A stretch of DNA of 64,000 bases from Mycolicibacterium frederiksbergense (GTDB lineage Bacteria; Actinomycetota; Actinomycetes; Mycobacteriales; Mycobacteriaceae): NCBI RefSeq assembly GCF_012223425.1, contig NZ_CP038799.1, forward strand, positions 5,626,249 to 5,690,248, in the 5' to 3' direction. Both the position numbers and the translations under genes were made by a program. Below, piece after piece: positions 1 through 9,200 of this stretch (positions are counted from its first letter, which is position 1; each line of letters opens with the position of its first letter). The notes under the pieces are model-generated. The model saw only the letters and a list, made by a program, of their open reading frames with translations. It ran no database searches and was not told the DNA's origin.

Positions 1-983
1 GGTTTGAACGCCGCACCCAGGATGGCGATGTTGACGTTGAGCAGCGAACCGTCGCAGGCCTTTCGAGCGACGTCGACCATCCGGGTCCGGCGGCGCATGT
101 TGACGTTGTCGACCTCACGCAGGAAGGTCAGCGCCTCCGAGGCGCCCAACTCGCCCGCGCGCGCCATGAAGGCGCGGATGTCCTTGGGTAGGCACCCGCC
201 TCCGAAACCGATACCGGCATTGAGGAACCGGCGCCCGATACGCGCGTCGTACCCGATCGCATCGGCGACCGCTCGCACGTCTGCACCCACCACATCGCAC
301 ACCTCGGCGATCGCGTTGATGAACGAGATCTTGGTCGCCAGAAAGGCATTGGCCGACACCTTGACCAGCTCCGCGGTCTCCGGATCCGTCACGATGAACG
401 GGGTCTCGAGCTCGAGGATCTCGGCGTAGACCTCTCGGGTCAGCGTCTCGGCGCGGCCACCTTCGTGGCGGCCCAAGACGATCCGGTCCGGCCGCACGGT
501 GTCCTGCACTGCATAACCTTCGCGCAGGAACTCCGGATTCCACGCGATCTCGATCTTCGCGTCCTGCGCCAATCCGTCGACACGCTCGATGAGCTTGGCG
601 CACGTCCCCACCGGCACCGTCGACTTGCCCAGGATCACGACATCGCGGCGGACCAGTGGCGCGAGGTTGTCCACCACTGCCTCGACATAACGCAAATCGG
701 CGGCCGACTCCCCCTTCTTCTGCGGGGTGCCGACGGCGATGAAATACAGTTCGCCCCATTCGGCGGCGACGGCATAGTCGTTGGTGATGGTCAGCTTGCC
801 CGACTCCAGATGCTTGCGGAGCAGGTCTTCCAGTCCTGGTTCATAGAACGGCACCTCGCCGATTTCCAGCTTGGCGATCCTTTTGGGGTCGACCTCGACG
901 CCGAGCACCTCGTGGCCCAATTCGGCCATACACACAGCGTGCGTCAGGCCGAGATAGCCCAATCCGAAAACCGTCAGCCGCAC
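1..983 (-). CDS. UDP-glucose 6-dehydrogenase family, C-terminus cut by window edge
   Basis: This encodes an NAD-dependent nucleotide-sugar dehydrogenase that would oxidise UDP-glucose to UDP-glucuronate in the cytoplasm. The translation opens with VRLTVFGLGYLGLTHAVCMA, a Rossmann dinucleotide-binding motif. Further family marks are AVGTPQKKG, ILGKSTVPVGT, AWNPEFLREG and a C-terminal FGGGCLPKDI, which contains the catalytic Cys motif; the visible part ends at GAAFKP, just before the UDP-binding region. About 327 residues are visible of a usual 430-450. The GTG start is supported by AGGAG eight bases upstream. It lies beside glycosyltransferases, so it probably feeds uronic acid or a derived pentose into the surface glycolipid. 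A GDP-mannose dehydrogenase is a less likely alternative because the ends do not distinguish substrate with certainty. Confidence 0.85.
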   Translation of the reverse strand, partial: MRLTVFGLGYLGLTHAVCMAELGHEVLGVEVDPKRIAKLEIGEVPFYEPGLEDLLRKHLESGKLTITNDYAVAAEWGELYFIAVGTPQKKGESAADLRYVEAVVDNLAPLVRRDVVILGKSTVPVGTCAKLIERVDGLAQDAKIEIAWNPEFLREGYAVQDTVRPDRIVLGRHEGGRAETLTREVYAEILELETPFIVTDPETAELVKVSANAFLATKISFINAIAEVCDVVGADVRAVADAIGYDARIGRRFLNAGIGFGGGCLPKDIRAFMARAGELGASEALTFLREVDNVNMRRRTRMVDVARKACDGSLLNVNIAILGAAFK

Positions 984-1206
984 GCCGCAATCTCCTTTTT
1001 CGTACCGAGTTCGATTCGCCTGGATCACCAGCTCGGAGGACCCGCCAGACGGCACCAAGGCTACGTCATCGCCTGCCAACCCGCGCCGGCCTCTGCCGCC
1101 CCGAGTTCCGAGTGCAGCCATGGATACTCCGACGGCAACGGCTTCTTCTCATGCGATGCTGACATGCCGCTGAATGCTCCGTGAACACCGCGAGTGCGCC
1201 GACGGT

Positions 1207-2127
1207 TCAGACCGACTTCGACGTGTTCCCCACGTCGAGCAGACCATACGCTTGCGGCGGCTCGAACTGGGACGTCCTGAGCTTCGCCTGGATGTACCCG
1301 AGCTGGAATGCCGTGTCGATTCCGAGCCGCGCGATCCACTCGACCGGTGTCGCCCGCCGCACCCCGCGCCGCCGATTCAGCTCGGATTTGATCCTCGCGA
1401 TCATCGACTCGTTCAGTCCGAACGGTGCTGGCGAGTAGTCGCCGTACACCCAGCGCAGGTAGACGGTACTGCCCCCGTATCGCTTGAATTGGCTGGCCAG
1501 ACTTCGCATGGACGAGCGCGGTTCCCACTCCATCAATATGCGACGGTCCACGCCCATCACACCGAGCGACTGTTCCTGGATACGCCAGCAGATGTCGGCA
1601 TCACCACCGCTGCGCATCGCCCGGAATCCACCCACCGCCGCGAATGCCTGTCGGTCGATGCCCAGATTCGCCGTCGGGAAGTAATCGGGCCGTCCGGGCA
1701 CCCCGACCGCGCCGTGCAAGCTGATGGGCTGTTTCAGTTCGGCCACCCGCGCCGCCAAGCTCGGACCCGATCGCGTCCACACCCCCGTGCAGGACAACAC
1801 TGTGTTGGGCTCGCGCTGCAGCGCGCGGTGCGCCTCGAGCAGGCCTGGAAGAGGGCGGCAGCGCCCGTCCATGAACAACAAGACGTCGGCCTTCGAGCGA
1901 CTGGCGGCGATCTGTCTGGCGTAGTACGGGCCTTTGCTCTCACCGAGGGTGATCACTTCGGCACCCAGTCCGGTCGCGACCTTGCCGGTGTCGTCGGTCG
2001 ACGCATCGTCCACGATCACGATGCGATCCCCGGCGGCTCGTTGACTGATCAGCGGCGTCAACACCTCGGGGAGCATCCCGGCCATGTTCTGGACCGGAAT
2101 GACGACATCGATCGATTTATCTGACAT
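1207..2127 (-). CDS. GT2-family glycosyltransferase
   Basis: This is a cytoplasmic GT-A fold glycosyltransferase of 306 residues. The N-terminus shows the family pattern IDVVIPVQNMAGML, then IVIVDDASTDDT near residues 38-48, a donor and metal region around FMDGRCRP where the usual DxD is reduced to DGR, and GGDADICWR near residue 195, where the catalytic base is expected. No membrane helix or signal peptide is visible. The altered DxD is a small oddity; related enzymes do vary here. Its neighbours (UDP-glucose dehydrogenase, another GT2, a GT-C protein and MmpL) place it in assembly of a surface glycan, probably LOS. The sugar donor and acceptor cannot be read from the sequence. Confidence 0.88.
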   Translation of the reverse strand: MSDKSIDVVIPVQNMAGMLPEVLTPLISQRAAGDRIVIVDDASTDDTGKVATGLGAEVITLGESKGPYYARQIAASRSKADVLLFMDGRCRPLPGLLEAHRALQREPNTVLSCTGVWTRSGPSLAARVAELKQPISLHGAVGVPGRPDYFPTANLGIDRQAFAAVGGFRAMRSGGDADICWRIQEQSLGVMGVDRRILMEWEPRSSMRSLASQFKRYGGSTVYLRWVYGDYSPAPFGLNESMIARIKSELNRRRGVRRATPVEWIARLGIDTAFQLGYIQAKLRTSQFEPPQAYGLLDVGNTSKSV

Positions 2128-2175
2128 TCAGCCTCCTCGTTCGGCGGCACCGAGCGACCGTCTCGTTTGGGGCGT

Positions 2176-2240
2176 TGACCACCGCTACACCGTAAGCCAC
2201 ATCGATGGTCCTGATCCGGTCAACATCATCTCCCACCTGC
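2176..2240 (-). pseudogene. Possible relic of an mmpL 3' end
   Basis: On the minus strand this stretch can be read as DVAYGVAVVNA after an acidic run. The intact MmpL at 6200-9364 ends with DVGYGVAVAKA after an acidic run. At DNA level 2176-2207 matches 6241-6272 at 27 of 32 positions. No other part of an mmpL is recognisable around it and the frame does not end where an MmpL would. The simplest reading is a remnant of a lost or recombined mmpL copy next to the glycosyltransferase genes. Chance similarity cannot be excluded because the match is short. Confidence 0.35.
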
Positions 2241-3045
2241 GGCTCCGCCTCCGCATGGCCTTGTCTCACAGGCCTTTCTGACGTGATCCTCACCACCATC
2301 TCAGCCGCAGCGGGCAACGTAGACCACACGTGCAGCGCATGCACGGCTACTCTCGAAATCAAGGACTTACCCCCCACAGCTTGAACATTTGTGCGACGAA
2401 AGCGACACAGCAACCAAGATGAACACCACAACGCCGGTAATCGCGGCCATCCCCAACTACAACATGGGTCACCATCTCCGCAAACTGCTGCCGCAGGTAC
2501 TCGCACAGGGTTATGACCGGGTCTACGTCATGGATGACGGATCCACCGATGACAGCGTCGCGATCGTCAAGGAGTTCGACGGTGACGTCCAGCTCGTCGA
2601 GGCGCGCGAGAACCAGGGCTGCACGGCGAACCGCAATCAGGTGCTCAAGGTGCTCGACGGTGACGAGCTGATCCACTTCATCGACGCCGATATGGACCTG
2701 GCCACCGACAACATCGCTCATGTCGCCCGCGAGCTGGCGGCGCGCTACGCCGATCAAGGCGTCGGAGCAATCGGCGGACTGGTCAGCCGCGCCGACGGAA
2801 GCCAGGAGCCCTATAATTTCGGGCCGGCGTTCACGCTGCAGACACACCTCACGGGTATTCCGCCGGTGCTCGACCGGGTCCGCGAACGGCCAAAGCTCGC
2901 ACGCGCCATCCAGCACACTGTGCGGCCGGTCGTGAAGAACTACCCAATGTCCTGGACGAGGCCGCGCCCCAGCAGACGTTCTGGCTGCACGAGGGCAACA
3001 TGCTGATCTACGCCGACGTCTACGAGTCACTCGGTGGCTACGACA

Positions 3046-3048
3046 TCA
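3046..3048. repeat. Left copy of the 3-bp target duplication (TCA)
   Basis: TCA directly precedes the left end of the IS3-family element and recurs at 4314-4316 after its right end. Keeping one copy joins ATC to AAC and keeps the glycosyltransferase in frame. Confidence 0.8.
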
Positions 3049-3073
3049 GGGTCTGCTGCACGATCAGGTGACA
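3049..3073. repeat. IS3 terminal inverted repeat, left
   Basis: Begins GGGTCTGCTGCACGA and ends AGGTGACA. It pairs with 4289-4313 except for two central bases (TC here, AT in the partner when read inward). Confidence 0.85.
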
Positions 3074-3080
3074 GTTGCGG

Positions 3081-3902
3081 TCACGCGGCCTGACTGGCCG
3101 GTGTGGTCATGATTGCTTCGAATTCGATCGGGGTCAACCGCCCGAGACCCGCCTGGCGCCGGCGACGATGATAGGTCCGTTCGATCCAGGTGACGATCGC
3201 GATCCGCAGCTCCTCGCGGGTGTCCCAGCGGCGACGATCGAGCACGTTCTTCTGCAGCAGACTAAAGAAGCTCTCCATGGCCGCGTTGTCGCCGGCTGCG
3301 CCGACACGGCCCATCGATCCGACCATCTCGAAGCGGCCCAGAGCATGCACGAATCTCCTTGACCTGAACTGAGATCCGCGATCGGAATGCAGAATGCATC
3401 CGGCCACCTCGCCGCGGCGTGCCACCGCGTTGCTCAAGGCCGTGGTCGCTAACCGGGACTTCATTCGGGAGTCGATCGAGTACCCGACGATGCGGTTGGA
3501 GTACACGTCCTTGATCGCACACAGATAGAGCTTGCCTTCACCGGTGCGATGCTCGGTGATATCGCTGAGCCACAACTGATTTGGACCGCCAGCGGTGAAG
3601 TCACGCTCGACAAGATCATCGTGCACCGGCGGACCGACCTTGCCGTTCTTGCCGCGTTTCTTACCGAACACACTCCACAATCGATTCTGCGAGCAGATCC
3701 GCCAGGCGGTGCGCTCAGCCATCGGCTCGCCGACATCGCGGGCCTCTTGGACCAGGTAGCGGTACCCGAACTCCGGGTCGTCCTTGTGGGCGTCGAACAG
3801 GGCGTTGGCGCGGTAGGCCTCGATCATCTCGGCGTCGGTGATCGGCTGGGCCAGCCAGCGGTAGTACGGCTGGCGGGCGAGCTTGAGTACCCGGCACGTC
3901 AC
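3081..3902 (-). CDS. IS3-family transposase OrfB (DDE integrase core)
   Basis: This is the catalytic part of the transposase. The triad is complete: Asp114 in LWLSDITEH, Asp174 in LHSDRGSQF and Glu210 in NAAMESFFS, with the 35-residue D-E spacing of the IS3 group. The open frame continues upstream of the GTG start used here (YPLVSELAADGIPVAVTCRV) back to the A run at 3953-3956, so the active protein is probably an OrfAB fusion made by -1 frameshifting, as is usual in this family. Its stop lies eight bases inside the left inverted repeat. OrfB alone may or may not be made from the internal GTG. Confidence 0.93.
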   Translation of the reverse strand: MTCRVLKLARQPYYRWLAQPITDAEMIEAYRANALFDAHKDDPEFGYRYLVQEARDVGEPMAERTAWRICSQNRLWSVFGKKRGKNGKVGPPVHDDLVERDFTAGGPNQLWLSDITEHRTGEGKLYLCAIKDVYSNRIVGYSIDSRMKSRLATTALSNAVARRGEVAGCILHSDRGSQFRSRRFVHALGRFEMVGSMGRVGAAGDNAAMESFFSLLQKNVLDRRRWDTREELRIAIVTWIERTYHRRRRQAGLGRLTPIEFEAIMTTPASQAA

Positions 3903-3934
3903 CGCGACGGGGATCCCGTCGGCGGCGAGCTCAC

Positions 3935-4243
3935 TTACGAGCGGGTAGATCCTTTTCCCGGCAGGTTGGCCTGCGACAGATAGGCCGCCGCGCGGCGCAG
4001 GACCTCGTTCTCCTGCTCCAACAACCGATTCCGGCGGCGCAGCTCCCGTAACTCAGCCGAATCGCTGGTGCTCTTGCCGGGCTTGGCACCTTCATCGATA
4101 TCGGCTTGGCGCATCCACTTGTGCAGCGTCATCGGGTGCACACCGAAATCAGTGGCGATGTGCTCGATCGTCACGCCGTCGTCGCGGTTGCGGGCCACAC
4201 GGACGACATCATCGCGGAACTCTCGGGGGTAGGGCCTGGGCAC
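3935..4243 (-). CDS. IS3-family transposase OrfA (HTH_21-type DNA-binding subunit)
   Basis: This 102-residue protein has an N-terminal helix-turn-helix (VTIEHIATDFGVHPMTLHKW) followed by a leucine-rich coiled coil (ELRELRRRNRLLEQENEVLR), the standard OrfA plan for binding the element ends and oligomerising. The start chosen is the GTG at 4243, preceded by GGAAGG. The frame is open to a GTG at 4294, but that would place the start inside the inverted repeat. Near the end of the gene, GGGAAAAGG offers a slippery A AAA G site for shifting into OrfB. Confidence 0.88.
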   Translation of the reverse strand: MPRPYPREFRDDVVRVARNRDDGVTIEHIATDFGVHPMTLHKWMRQADIDEGAKPGKSTSDSAELRELRRRNRLLEQENEVLRRAAAYLSQANLPGKGSTRS

Positions 4244-4288
4244 ACTGACATCCTTCCAGCTCACCCGTTCCGGGCAAGCCAACTCAGA

Positions 4289-4313
4289 TGTCACCTATTC
4301 GTGCAGCAGACCC
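4289..4313. repeat. IS3 terminal inverted repeat, right
   Basis: Reverse complement of the left repeat with two mismatches. The orfA start lies just inside it. Confidence 0.85.
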
Positions 4314-4316
4314 TCA
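4314..4316. repeat. Right copy of the 3-bp target duplication (TCA)
   Basis: Follows the right inverted repeat directly and matches 3046-3048. Confidence 0.8.
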
Positions 4317-4538
4317 ACATGCGCAATCACGGTGCCCAGGATCTGGCGATCCGCCTGGAGAAGAAGGGCATCAAGCGATGGTTCGACCCCAGTATCGAGG
4401 TCGTCCACCATTACATCGATGTCCGCGGCAAGAAGCGCAAGAAGCAGCAGTACGAATCACTGCGTTATCTGGTGGGCAAGCACGGCATCAAGCCGTGGGT
4501 CACCGGCTCGTACCGCTGAACCCAATCCGGCGCGGGCG

Positions 4539-6218
4539 TCAACGGCGGGTCAGCCGATATACGTCGGCCCCACCCATCATCTGATTGATCCCGCGGTATT
4601 CGGCCGTGTAGCCGCGATTGCCGAATTCCTGCAGGATCTGTTCCCGCTTTGCGGCGGTACTTCCGTAGGCACTTCCGGACACCAACCGACTGACGAAATA
4701 GAGTTCCTTGCCCGCCACCGGGCGCAGGTCGGGGAAGTCGGTGAGCAATTGGTCCTGGGTCGCCACGTAGGTGGTGATGTCCGGTGAGAGCTTCCACATC
4801 ACGGCAGGCACGATTCCGCGGCGGTCGGAGTCCAGGATCATGGCGGCGTCGGCGCCCGGGAGCGCAACCGGCACCCGGTAATGCTGATAGGCATGCGCTG
4901 CTGTCGATATGGCCACGCCGACGAACTGGAATGCGAACAGCACTGAGACCGCGGCGATCACCGCCCCCGAGCGTTGCGCAGCCACGGCGAGCGCCACGAA
5001 CAAGAACGGGGTCAATGAGTACAGGTACAGCGGCCGCATGGCGTGCAGTGGGATGACGCAGAACACGAAGAGCGCGATCATGGCCAGCCACGTCGCCAGG
5101 AACATGGTCAGGGGCAGCGATCTGTCGGTGACGCCACGGGCGCGCCACCCGGGCCCATTCCGCAGCAGCCACCGGGCGGCCAGGACGAGCATCGGCAGCA
5201 CGACGAGCGCCGTGATCACCGCTGTCGCGACGGTCACGGCGTCGATCTGAAAAGCCGGATCGAGCGGCAGGAATGTCTCCACCACCGCCATCAACGCGAC
5301 ACCGATACGCATCGGAATCGCCAGGAGGGTCAGCGGCTGGGCCTGCTCCCCGCCCAGCCGCAGGGACTGCACGAAATCCGGGTTGATGCACAGGAACATC
5401 GCTGCGGCAACGACATAGACGACGGCGAGCTGAATCAGCTCGCGGTAGCCGCGGCCCAGCAGCATCACCGCGCCGAGCACCACACACGCTGCGGCAGCCG
5501 GCAGCACGAACAGATACTGCGTGAGCATGCCGCCGGCGATGACCGGAATCATGGCCAGCAGATAGCCGAAGCGTCGCCGCTGGCACCAGATGATCAGCAA
5601 CACAAGCAGCAGGGCCGAGAACAGCCCGAGCAGCGCGTACTGACGTGCCGATGCGGCGGCCGCCCTGGATGCCATCGTCAGTGACCAGGTGAGGATGACC
5701 GCGACCGCGACCATATTGGGTACCGACAGCAGCCGGCACGCTGTGAAGATCACCAGAGCGGTGAGCACGACGAAGACCATGTTGAGCGCCAGGGCCGCGG
5801 GTATGGACACCCCGAAGACCAGGAACCACGCGTGCAGCAGCCAGTAGTACAGCGGTGGGTGGATATCGGAATGCGCGAGATCGGTCCGGATCTGCTCGAA
5901 GCAGGACGAATCGAGCGTCCAGTACGACTGCCATTCCGCGACAGGAACCCATTTCGCCACGGGTACACCCAGCGCGTAACGACCCTGATTGCAGGTCGCG
6001 CCGAGCATCGTGATGCCGTCATCGTGGGGCAGGTATGTCGAAGTGCCCAGGCGCAGGCCCTGCATCGAGATGATCACGACGGCGAGTGAGACAGCGACCG
6101 GCCAGCCCGTCCGACCCGGCACGGATAGGACCTGCAGCACCGATCCGAGATTTTGTCGAAACTGCTTGACGGAAAACGTCTTCCGCCGGTGCGGTTGGTT
6201 CAATCGCGCCCGCGCCAA
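4539..6218 (-). CDS. GT-C family integral membrane glycosyltransferase
   Basis: A 559-residue polytopic protein with roughly 11-12 hydrophobic segments and a hydrophilic C-terminal tail of about 110 residues. LPHDDGITML in the first external loop is the acidic GT-C motif, and HSDIHPPLYYWLLHAWF is the pattern seen in PMT/ArnT-like and rhizobial RgtA-type enzymes that use polyprenyl-phosphate sugars. It would act on the periplasmic side, adding sugars to an exported glycolipid or glycan. The TTG start overlaps the end of mmpL by 19 bp, so the two are translationally linked. Donor and acceptor are unknown. The position beside MmpL and glycosyltransferases suggests late decoration of the LOS core. 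Confidence 0.82.
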   Translation of the reverse strand: MARARLNQPHRRKTFSVKQFRQNLGSVLQVLSVPGRTGWPVAVSLAVVIISMQGLRLGTSTYLPHDDGITMLGATCNQGRYALGVPVAKWVPVAEWQSYWTLDSSCFEQIRTDLAHSDIHPPLYYWLLHAWFLVFGVSIPAALALNMVFVVLTALVIFTACRLLSVPNMVAVAVILTWSLTMASRAAAASARQYALLGLFSALLLVLLIIWCQRRRFGYLLAMIPVIAGGMLTQYLFVLPAAAACVVLGAVMLLGRGYRELIQLAVVYVVAAAMFLCINPDFVQSLRLGGEQAQPLTLLAIPMRIGVALMAVVETFLPLDPAFQIDAVTVATAVITALVVLPMLVLAARWLLRNGPGWRARGVTDRSLPLTMFLATWLAMIALFVFCVIPLHAMRPLYLYSLTPFLFVALAVAAQRSGAVIAAVSVLFAFQFVGVAISTAAHAYQHYRVPVALPGADAAMILDSDRRGIVPAVMWKLSPDITTYVATQDQLLTDFPDLRPVAGKELYFVSRLVSGSAYGSTAAKREQILQEFGNRGYTAEYRGINQMMGGADVYRLTRR

Positions 6219-9200
6219 GCGGCGGTCACCATCGAGGCCTTGGCCACGGCCACACCGTAACCCACATCGGTGTCGTCATCGACGGGATCGTCGTCGACGG
6301 CAAACGTCATCGGCTTCGTCTCGTCCGCAGCCGGCCCCCGCTTGCCGAACGGGAGGCGCCTCTTCAGGTCACTGGGCACCACCGACGGCCACCAGTTCTT
6401 CTCCCCCAGCATCACCGCCAGCGCCGGCACGGTGATGGTCCGCACCAGGAAGGTGTCCAGCAGCAGCCCGACACCGATGATGAAGCCCAGCTGAACGATC
6501 GCGGCAATCGAACTCACCGTCATGGCCAGCATCGAGGCCGCGAAAATCAGCCCCGCCGACGTGATCACACCGCCGGTGGCGCCGATGGTGCGGATCACCG
6601 CCACCTTCGTGCCGCGGTGGGCTTCCTCCCGTATTCGGGAGATGAGCAGCAGGTTGTAGTCCGCGCCGACGGCCACCAGGACCAGGAAGGTGAAGCCTGG
6701 TGTGTTCCAGAAAATGGGTTGGTCGAGGATGATCTGGAAGAACACCACCGCGATACCCAGCGCTGACATGTAGGACAGCACCACCGAGAGCATGAGGTAC
6801 AAGGGCGCGACGATCGCCCTCAGCAGCAGCGCCAGAATCAAGAACACCACGATCAGGGTCACCAGCACGATGTAGCGGATATCGCTGTTGTAGTAGCCGC
6901 GTATCTCGTTCTGGACCACGCTGCCGCCGACCATCTGGATGTCGGCGTCGGCAAGTGTGGTGTTGGGCCGTGAGCTCTCGGCCGCGGTGATGATGTCGTC
7001 CACCTGATCCATCGCCGCAGAACCGAACGGGTCCAGAGCGGTCTGCACCATATAGCGGGCGGTGTGGCCGTCCTCGGAGATGAAGAGCTTGGCAGCCTTC
7101 TCGAACTCCGGCCGGGTCAGGATCTGCGGCGGGATGTAGAAACCGGACATCGACGGATCCGCCGCATCGCGCTTCATCGCCAACAGGAAGTCCGACGCCT
7201 GGCTCAGGCCGCCGCCCATCTGCCGGGTCTGGTCCACCAGCAGCTGGACGCCCTGGGCAAGGGCGGCACTGGAATCGGCAAGCGTGTTCACACCGGTCAG
7301 CAGCTCGTCCATCTGGGCTTCGACGTCTTCTGGCCTGTTCAGCCCGAGCTGATCGGCCGCACCCAGAGCCTTCTCCAGGTTGTCGGTGACGCCGCCCACC
7401 GAGCGCTGCAGACCGTCACCCTCCTGGGTGGTCTCCATCTGTTTGGACAGTTCGTAGAGCTGCTGGATGGTGCCGTCGTCATAGGCGGTGACGATGCGCT
7501 TCATGTCGACGCGCACGGCGTTGCACGCCGGGTCCAGCGTGCACATCGGGCTGTTGTCCAGCACCGCCACCATCGGCGCCATCCAGGTGTAGTTGAGCAC
7601 CACCTGTTCCAGTCCGACACCCATCGACCGGCCCAGGTTGCGCATCACCGTGATGAGCCGGGCGCCGACGTCGATGTCGTTCAGGGTGGCTGCGCCGCCG
7701 TACTCCTGCTCGATCTCGACCAGAGAGGTGAGGATGGTCCGCACCGAGGGCGCGGCGGCCATCACCTGATCGCGGATCTTGTCGAGTGCGCCGGCCAGCG
7801 TGTGCGCGCCCTCCGACAGCTGGGTCAGCCGGGAATCGTTCTCGTCGATGAGATTGGTTGCCTCGCCGAGCTTGTCGCCCACCTCGCCGGCCTGATGGGT
7901 GGCCCGTGCCTCGGTGAGCATCTCACCGTTGGGTCGGGTGATACCGCGGACCGCGGCGATATCGGGCAGCTGGCTGATCCGGTTGGCCATCTGCTCCATG
8001 TCCGCCAGTGCCCGCGGTGAGCGCAGATCCTGGGTATCGGAATGCACCACGATGAACTGCTGGATCGACGCACTGGCCGGGAAGTGGGCGTTCATGGTCT
8101 CGTAGGACTGGTTGCTCTCCGAGTCGGTCGGCAGGTTCTTGCGGTCGTCGTAGTTGAAGTCGACCAGCAGCGCGCATCCGGCCAGCGCCATGAGCACCAC
8201 CAGGCTGCCGAACAGGTTGAGCTTGGGCCTGCGGACGATGCTGACGCCCATCCGGCGCCACATCGGCCCGGTGATGTCCTTACGCGGATTCACCCAGCCC
8301 TTGCGGCCGGCCAGCACGATGAACGCCGGCAACAGGGTGATCGATCCCAGGAAGCCGATGAAGATCGTGACCGCCAGCGCCGGCCCGACCGTTGAGAAGA
8401 CGCTCAGCGTCGCGAAGGACAACGCCAGGAAGGTGATCGCCACCGTGCCCGCGGAGCCCGCGATCACCTCACCGATCGAGACCAGGGCGGCGACGATTGC
8501 GGCGTCGGTCGCCATTCCACCGCGCAGATGCTCTTGATAGCGACTGAACAGGAAAACCGCATAGTCCACCCCTGCACCGACCATCATGCCGGTGATCAGC
8601 ACGATCGTCTGCGGCGCCAGGCCCAGACCCAGCAGCCCCAGCCCGGCCACCACTTGCTGGGCGACCGCCAGACATATGCCGATGCTCAGTAGCGGTATGA
8701 CCATCGCGACGAGGTTGCGGTAGACGATGATCAAGATCAGCAACACGGTGACGACCGTCGAGACCTCGATGAGCAACTGATCGCGCAGGGCGATGTCGGT
8801 GACGTCCTCCATCGTCGCCGCCGCGCCGACGATGCTGGGCGTCAGCGTCGTGCCTGCCGTCGTCTCCTCGATGATCTTGACGGCTTCTCGGTAGGCCTTC
8901 TGACCAGGGCCGGTGCCCATGGTGCCGTTGAGGCTGACCGGCAGGTTCCAGGCCTTGCCGTCTTTGCTCGACATCGCCGGGCGGATCTCTTTGATGCTGA
9001 TGAAGTCCTGCATCGACACCACGATGTCGGTCCGCGCGCGCAGGTTCTCGACGATCTTGCGGTAGGTGTCCTCGTCCTGATCGGTCAACCCGTTCTCGTT
9101 CACGAGGATGACGGCCACCAGGTTGGTGGCACCCGCCTCGTTGAACGCAACTTTCATTTGCTGGCCAGCGGCTATCGTCGGCGAGTCCTTGGGCAGGAAG

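Larger units (their letters stand above)
3049..4313 (-). mobile_element. IS3-family insertion sequence, 1265 bp, apparently complete
   Basis: The element is bounded by 25-bp imperfect inverted repeats at 3049-3073 and 4289-4313 that differ at only two positions, and it is flanked by a TCA duplication. It carries two overlapping-frame genes on the minus strand, orfA (HTH) and orfB (DDE transposase), linked by an A run at 3953-3956 suited to -1 frameshifting. Both reading frames are open and the catalytic triad is intact, so the copy looks recent and possibly active. It lies in the opposite orientation to the glycosyltransferase it interrupts. Confidence 0.93.
2419..4519 (+). pseudogene. GT2 glycosyltransferase, broken by a frameshift and an IS3 element
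   Basis: The gene starts well (TPVIAAIPNYNMGHHLRKLL, VMDDGSTDDS, IDADMD as the DxD) but loses frame near 2944-2946, where one C is missing from a C run. The reading resumes one frame over as NVLDEAAPQQTFWLHEGNML and reaches LGGYDI at the edge of the insertion element. Beyond the element the same protein continues as NMRNHGAQDLAIRLEKKGI and ends at 4519. Removing the element with one copy of the 3-bp duplication, and restoring the missing C, gives an uninterrupted protein of about 277 residues with the usual GGYD...GAQDLAIRL acceptor-side block. Two independent lesions make loss of function likely. The one-base deletion could be a sequencing error; the insertion cannot. Confidence 0.9.

Noticed and set aside
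1061..1528. Minus-strand open frame between the dehydrogenase and the GT2 gene
   Set aside because: It overlaps the 3' part of the GT2 gene out of frame and has no features.
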